Assembly: GCA_015661985.1 (NCBI GenBank)
Contig: DQVB01000671.1
Location: 1 to 9,573, forward strand
DNA from: Planctomycetota bacterium
GTDB taxonomy: Bacteria > Planctomycetota > Planctomycetia > Pirellulales > Thermoguttaceae
Direction of reading: 5' to 3'
Length of the DNA stretch: 9,573 nt
Part shown: positions 6,004 through 9,573 of the stretch, in pieces
How the letters are laid out: the number at the start of each line of letters is the position of its first letter
How positions within the stretch are numbered: the stretch's first letter is position 1
The notes under the pieces: model-generated
Told to the model about the DNA's origin: nothing
The model's database searches: none
The model's input: the letters and a program-made list of their open reading frames with translations, nothing else
Program-made: the position numbers and the translations under genes

Positions 6004-9000
6004 CGTAGTGATTGCCGCGGGGACGACGGCGCGGGAGCCGGTTTGGCGGTTTGACTGTGGCACGCCGGACTCGCCCGTCAGGGACGGCTATCGGCGTGTG
6101 ACGGCCAAGGATGCCTACCAAGCGGAAGTCGGCTACGGCTGGGTGGGCGGCGAGCCGGTGGGTTTGGAGTTCCGGCGGCCGCGGCCTGATCCGCGCCAGC
6201 GCGGGTCGGCCCGCCAGTTTCTCTTGGCCGAGGCGTTCGACAACCATCGCAACGAACTGAACCGAGACGCGGTGGCCAGCCGGCGCGACCTGGCCTTTCG
6301 CCTGGACGTGCCCAACGGCACCTACCGCGTCCACGTCACCATGGGTGATCTATCGCGGGCCATCGGGTCGATCGACTTGCTGGTCGATGGCAAACCGATG
6401 GCAGAGCATCTGGCCGTGTGGTCGCCCGGCGGGTATCGGCTTTTGGATCGCACGCCGGCCGGCTGGTGGACCACCATCCGGGCGACCGTGAAGGTCACCG
6501 ACGGGGCGATCACGATCGCTTGGAAGAAAAACCAGCAGTACTACGACCAGCAGATGGCCGAACAGGCCAAGTGGGAAACGCCGTATGCTCAATGGTACCA
6601 TCGTGTGCCGATCATCCGCGAGCCGCCGTACCACTTCATCGGCTATCCGTTCGTCGGCCATGTGATCATGGCGATCGAGGTGACGCCGTATCGGCCGGGG
6701 CCGATGGAGTCGGTCGATGGCAAGCTGCGGTTGGTTCGCCCCGTCGACTCGCCGGCGCTGGAGCAAGTCATCGAGAAATACAACGCCGGAGATTTCGACG
6801 CGGCTTTGGCGGCACTGGACCGCGTCGAAGAGCCGCAAGCTCAGGTGGCTCGATCCGTCGCGGCCCTCTACCTGGCCGGACGCTTGGAAACCGAAGCCGA
6901 ATTCCGACTGGTGCCGCAGGCCATCGACGTGCTGCGTCCGTACGTGGCCGAGCATCCGGACCAGTACGGCGTGGTCGAGCTGCTGTCCGACGCGGAAATC
7001 TTCCAGCGCGCCATACAGATCCATTCGACGCGCGGCCAGCTCGGCAAGAACCACTTCATCGAAAACGACAAAGCCATCGCCTGGTGGTGGATGATTCAGC
7101 CCGATTCGCCCCTCTTTGACAAGGCTCGGCTGCACATCGCCCGGGCCGCTCACATGCTCAAGCCCTACTTTCCCACGCTGGGCACCGAACGGCAGATCTT
7201 CCTGGAACTGGAGAAGAAGTGTCCGGGCAATCGCTTTGTCAGATACCACCTGCATCAACAGTGGGAGCCCCATGGCGGCGGCGGTGACTACTACGATTGG
7301 GTCATGCAGGACTACGCGGCGAGAGCGCAAGGAGCCCCGGACTGGGTGCAGGCCATCTATCCGGCCTTTGCGGGGCTGGTCGATCTGTCCGAGTGGTGGA
7401 TTCGGTTCCGCCAGGAGCCCGAGGGGACGATCGGCGGCGGCTGGGGAGACGACGTCGAGCTGGTCGGGTTGTTCGGCTACTACGGCCTGGTCAGCCGCGA
7501 CGTCTCGGAGCTGTGTCTTCGCGGCACGGCCAAGCTGGTCGACGGCGTGTGGAACCTGTCGGAAGTCGATCCGGAGATCGGTTACTGCCTGCCCATGGCC
7601 GACGCCGAACACACGGCCGAATGGACGGGCAACACGCTGGGCATGATGATGCAGATCGACTACGGCAATCCGGTGTGGATCGAGCGGAGCATGAAGACGG
7701 CCAAGCTGATCCGCGACTTGTGGACCGACTACGACAAGCACGGCCGGCGTCATTTCCGGTCCAATTTCCTCGGCGCCGCGCAAGTCGGATCGGGCGAGCG
7801 CATGAACGATTCGTGGATCAACTACCGGGCGGTCAGCCCGGCCACGGCCGTGCTCCACTACAACGGCAACCCGACCATCGCTCGGCTGTACATCGAGCTG
7901 GCCGACGCCTGGCTGGCCGCGGCGATGTCGACCGACCGAGGCAAACCGCGCGGTGTCATCCCCGCCCAGGTCTCCTTCCCGGACGGCATCCTGGGCGGCA
8001 CCAGCTCGCCCAACTGGTACACGGCCAGCCATCCGCCCGGCACGGTGAACTACGACTGGCAGCACCAGCCGTACAAGGGCTATCTGCTCGATATCTTCTT
8101 TGCCGCCTACCAGCAGACGGGCGACCCGAAATACTTTGAACCGCTAAGGCTGGAGTACGAGCTGGCGGCCAAACACGGATACGCCGCACGAGCGCCGAGC
8201 CCGATGCAGCACGCCCCGCGGCGGCGCGGCCCCGTTGACGTCCAAGCCTCGCCCGGCAGCGAACGATGGGTCGCCGCCCACTTGGCCATGACTCACCGCT
8301 GGCTGGACGCCAAACGGATCGTGGAAGGCCGGCAGGGCACGCTCGAAGATCGTTGGACCCGGGAGCAGATCATCGAAAGCGGCCGGAGCTGTTTCGAGCA
8401 TCTGCGCACGCACTGGCCGATGATGACCACCGAGGCCGGCCCGACCGACCGCGTGGGCTTTCACGGCATGGTGAATCCCTTTTTCATCTATACGGGTGGA
8501 AGCTTCGGCGGTCCGCTGCTGAAGGCGGCCGTGACCTACGAGAACACGACCAAAGACTTCGCCGCCGCAGTGGTCGCTGCCGATCCGCAGGGCCTTCGTA
8601 TCTGGTTTTACAGCCTGACGGAGGACCGGCGAACCATCGGCATCCTGCCGTGGGAGCTGGAGCCGGGCAGCACGTACCGTCTCGTGTACGGTATCGACTC
8701 CGACGTCGACGGCCGCATCGACCAGATCGCCCAAGAGCGGACGTTTGTGCTGCCGCAGCGAGGCTGGCCGATTCGCGCCGCCATCAAGCCGCGAACCCCC
8801 TACGTCATCGAAGTGGACCAGACCCGGCGCGGTCGGCCCGCCGGTCCGGCTCCCGATCCCGGCCTGTCGTCGGAAGATATCCGCTACGACGCCGATCGCC
8901 ACCTGCTGATGGCTCGGATCCACAACGTCGGCTCCAAAGCCGTACGCGGCGTTCCCGTCGCATTCTATGAGGGCGACCCGAAAGGGGGCGGCCGGCTGAT

Positions 9001-9289
9001 CGGCGTGGCGACGGTTCCCAACATCGAAGCCCCGAACGACCTGGAGCCGAAGACCGTGACCGTGGGCGTCAACCACGCGATCGAGGAGCCGACGGACGTC
9101 TACGTCGTCATCGACCCCGATGCCAAGATCTCTGAAGAAATCACTACATTGAACAACGTGGCCCACAAACGGCTGCCGGAGCCGGTGGAAGATCATGATG
9201 TTCCGTGTGCTGCATCCACACGGGGAGGCGGGGCCGGGGGAGCTGTTTACGGCGAGATCGGAAAGGTTTTGCGGCCGAGGGATTCTTGA
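5975..9289 (+). CDS. Large probably exported protein, alpha/alpha-barrel type with CARDB-like C-terminus
   Basis: 1104 aa; I do not recognise a named family. The N-terminus (MLLK, then a short apolar stretch to about residue 19) is a poor signal peptide. About 23-240 is a beta-rich galactose-binding or malectin-like domain, starting WRFDCGTPDSPVRDGYRRV, with NGTYRVHVTMGD at 114-125 and IDLLVDG at 133-139. About 255-350 is helical, resembling TPR. About 375-830 is helical and rich in Trp, Tyr and Gly (GGGWGDDVELVGLFGYYG, DAEHTAEWTGNTLG, YDWQHQPYKGYLLD), as in alpha/alpha-barrel lyases and glycosidases. At 908-913 DSDVDG resembles a calcium loop. About 965-1067 is a CARDB-like beta domain (ARIHNVGSKAVRGVPVAFYEGD), followed by a low-complexity tail. 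GGGAGG 6 nt before the ATG, plus an in-frame stop at 5969-5971, fixes the start. Gene order after glpF and opposite a heparinase-like gene suggests polysaccharide breakdown; the catalytic reaction is unproven. Confidence 0.8.
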   Translation: MLLKGYSPFGVVIAAGTTAREPVWRFDCGTPDSPVRDGYRRVTAKDAYQAEVGYGWVGGEPVGLEFRRPRPDPRQRGSARQFLLAEAFDNHRNELNRDAVASRRDLAFRLDVPNGTYRVHVTMGDLSRAIGSIDLLVDGKPMAEHLAVWSPGGYRLLDRTPAGWWTTIRATVKVTDGAITIAWKKNQQYYDQQMAEQAKWETPYAQWYHRVPIIREPPYHFIGYPFVGHVIMAIEVTPYRPGPMESVDGKLRLVRPVDSPALEQVIEKYNAGDFDAALAALDRVEEPQAQVARSVAALYLAGRLETEAEFRLVPQAIDVLRPYVAEHPDQYGVVELLSDAEIFQRAIQIHSTRGQLGKNHFIENDKAIAWWWMIQPDSPLFDKARLHIARAAHMLKPYFPTLGTERQIFLELEKKCPGNRFVRYHLHQQWEPHGGGGDYYDWVMQDYAARAQGAPDWVQAIYPAFAGLVDLSEWWIRFRQEPEGTIGGGWGDDVELVGLFGYYGLVSRDVSELCLRGTAKLVDGVWNLSEVDPEIGYCLPMADAEHTAEWTGNTLGMMMQIDYGNPVWIERSMKTAKLIRDLWTDYDKHGRRHFRSNFLGAAQVGSGERMNDSWINYRAVSPATAVLHYNGNPTIARLYIELADAWLAAAMSTDRGKPRGVIPAQVSFPDGILGGTSSPNWYTASHPPGTVNYDWQHQPYKGYLLDIFFAAYQQTGDPKYFEPLRLEYELAAKHGYAARAPSPMQHAPRRRGPVDVQASPGSERWVAAHLAMTHRWLDAKRIVEGRQGTLEDRWTREQIIESGRSCFEHLRTHWPMMTTEAGPTDRVGFHGMVNPFFIYTGGSFGGPLLKAAVTYENTTKDFAAAVVAADPQGLRIWFYSLTEDRRTIGILPWELEPGSTYRLVYGIDSDVDGRIDQIAQERTFVLPQRGWPIRAAIKPRTPYVIEVDQTRRGRPAGPAPDPGLSSEDIRYDADRHLLMARIHNVGSKAVRGVPVAFYEGDPKGGGRLIGVATVPNIEAPNDLEPKTVTVGVNHAIEEPTDVYVVIDPDAKISEEITTLNNVAHKRLPEPVEDHDVPCAASTRGGGAGGAVYGEIGKVLRPRDS

Positions 9290-9305
9290 AGTACGCTCAT
9301 ACGGT

Positions 9306-9342
9306 GGCCCGCAGCGGCGGGCCTGCCGGTATCGGCGGTTTT
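9306..9342 (+). terminator. Candidate rho-independent terminator (two hairpins and TTTT)
   Basis: A perfect 7-bp stem, GGCCCGC (9306-9312) with GCGGGCC (9317-9323) around AGCG, lies 16 nt after the stop codon of the 1104-aa protein. A second 4-bp hairpin (GCCG 9325-9328 with CGGC 9333-9336) is followed by GG and TTTT (9339-9342). The short T-run makes this a modest terminator, but position and stem strength fit the end of the glpF operon. Confidence 0.5.
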
Positions 9343-9357
9343 GGTGTTCGGCTGATC

Positions 9358-9573
9358 ATGGCATTTCAGTTTCTTTGTCCCCGAGGGCATCGGCTTCAGG
9401 TGGAGGATACGATGATCGGGCGGCCGTGCCGGTGCCCCTTTTGCGACGTGGCCTTCTTGGTACCTCCGCCGTCGCCTGACGTGCCGGCTTCGTCAACGGC
9501 CCCTGGGGCTTCGCTGCCTGGTTCCGACGATGCGGGGGCAGAGCGGGGGACCGGCCAAGGGCCAGCGGCGCCC
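9358..9573 (+). CDS. Zinc-ribbon protein, N-terminal 72 residues (cut by window end)
   Basis: An open frame of 72 codons runs off the right edge. It begins MAFQFLCPRGHRLQ and has C7, H11, C24, C26 and C29. The pattern CPxGH-x14-CPxC (C7/H11 with C26/C29) looks like a small zinc ribbon or treble-clef knuckle of the kind found at the N-terminus of many planctomycete proteins. After residue 36 comes a Pro/Ala/Gly/Ser-rich linker, so further domains are expected outside the window. The ATG at 9358 is chosen because it keeps the CPxGH half of the metal site. An in-frame ATG at 9412 has a better Shine-Dalgarno (GGAGG 9402-9406, spacing 5 nt) but would lose C7 and H11. No good ribosome site precedes 9358. 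Function unknown; zinc binding is likely, partner unknown. Confidence 0.6.
   Translation, partial: MAFQFLCPRGHRLQVEDTMIGRPCRCPFCDVAFLVPPPSPDVPASSTAPGASLPGSDDAGAERGTGQGPAAP

Noticed and set aside
6350..8065. A 571-codon open frame on the - strand, opposite the 1104-aa protein gene
   Set aside because: Same shadow effect of GC-rich codon bias: Arg/Val/Asp-rich text without motifs, lying entirely inside a better supported gene.
8144..9196. A 350-codon open frame on the - strand near the right end
   Set aside because: It is antisense to the C-terminal half of the 1104-aa protein, whose CARDB-like domain is recognisable; no domain or ribosome site supports the antisense frame.
9195..9479. A 94-codon + strand open frame overlapping the end of the 1104-aa gene
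   Set aside because: It crosses the candidate terminator and overlaps the zinc-ribbon gene in another frame. Its translation is Arg/Ser/Gly-rich without any motif, whereas the other frame gives a clear Cys/His pattern.
1..9573. CRISPR arrays, tRNA or rRNA genes, insertion sequences
   Set aside because: I saw no spaced direct repeats, no tRNA-like cloverleaf, no rRNA sequence, no transposase and no terminal inverted repeats with target duplication.

Overview
The window looks like a chromosomal piece of a high-GC planctomycete, probably a lineage rich in secreted polysaccharide-degrading enzymes. The reasons are GC-rich coding sequence with strong third-position bias, very large secreted multidomain proteins with FG-GAP/VCBS repeats and a CARDB-like domain, a JAMM-domain protein of a type I associate with planctomycetes, and a truncated gene at the right end that opens with a CPxGH...CxCPxC zinc ribbon of planctomycete style. 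The assignment rests on protein style only; no rRNA or other marker gene is present.

Layout from left to right. (1) 1-81 is flank, possibly holding the tail of an upstream gene. (2) 82-750 (+) is a 222-aa JAMM/MPN metallo-isopeptidase-like protein with a complete metal-binding motif. (3) 777-4883 (-), convergent with it and only 26 bp away, is a 1368-aa exported protein: signal peptide, alpha/beta N-domain, alpha/alpha toroid, heparinase II/III-type beta-sandwich interrupted by a carbohydrate-binding-like insert, and a C-terminal FG-GAP beta-propeller. (4) 4884-5188 is a divergent control region with a good sigma70-like promoter pointing right and a pair of palindromic GGGCCGCCC boxes. (5) 5189-5953 (+) is an aquaglyceroporin (GlpF). 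(6) 5975-9289 (+), 21 nt downstream of glpF, is an 1104-aa probably exported protein: beta-rich N-domain, helical repeats, a probable alpha/alpha barrel, and a C-terminal CARDB-like domain. (7) 9306-9342 holds two small hairpins followed by TTTT, a candidate terminator. (8) 9358-9573 (+) is the start of a zinc-ribbon protein cut by the window end.

The central part, from 777 to 9289, reads as a divergently transcribed carbohydrate locus: two large extracellular or periplasmic enzymes acting on polysaccharide, with a channel for small polyols between them. This joint role is inferred from domain content and gene order; the substrate cannot be read from the sequence. The two outer genes (JAMM protein and zinc ribbon) are of a different, intracellular kind, so the carbohydrate genes may sit between parts of another gene set.

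The most unusual small-scale signal is at 5955-6003, around the start codon of the 1104-aa protein. Two overlapping inverted repeats there cannot form at the same time: one leaves the ribosome-binding site in a loop, the other buries it in an 11-pair stem. This is a candidate translational switch, or a coupling device driven by ribosomes finishing glpF.
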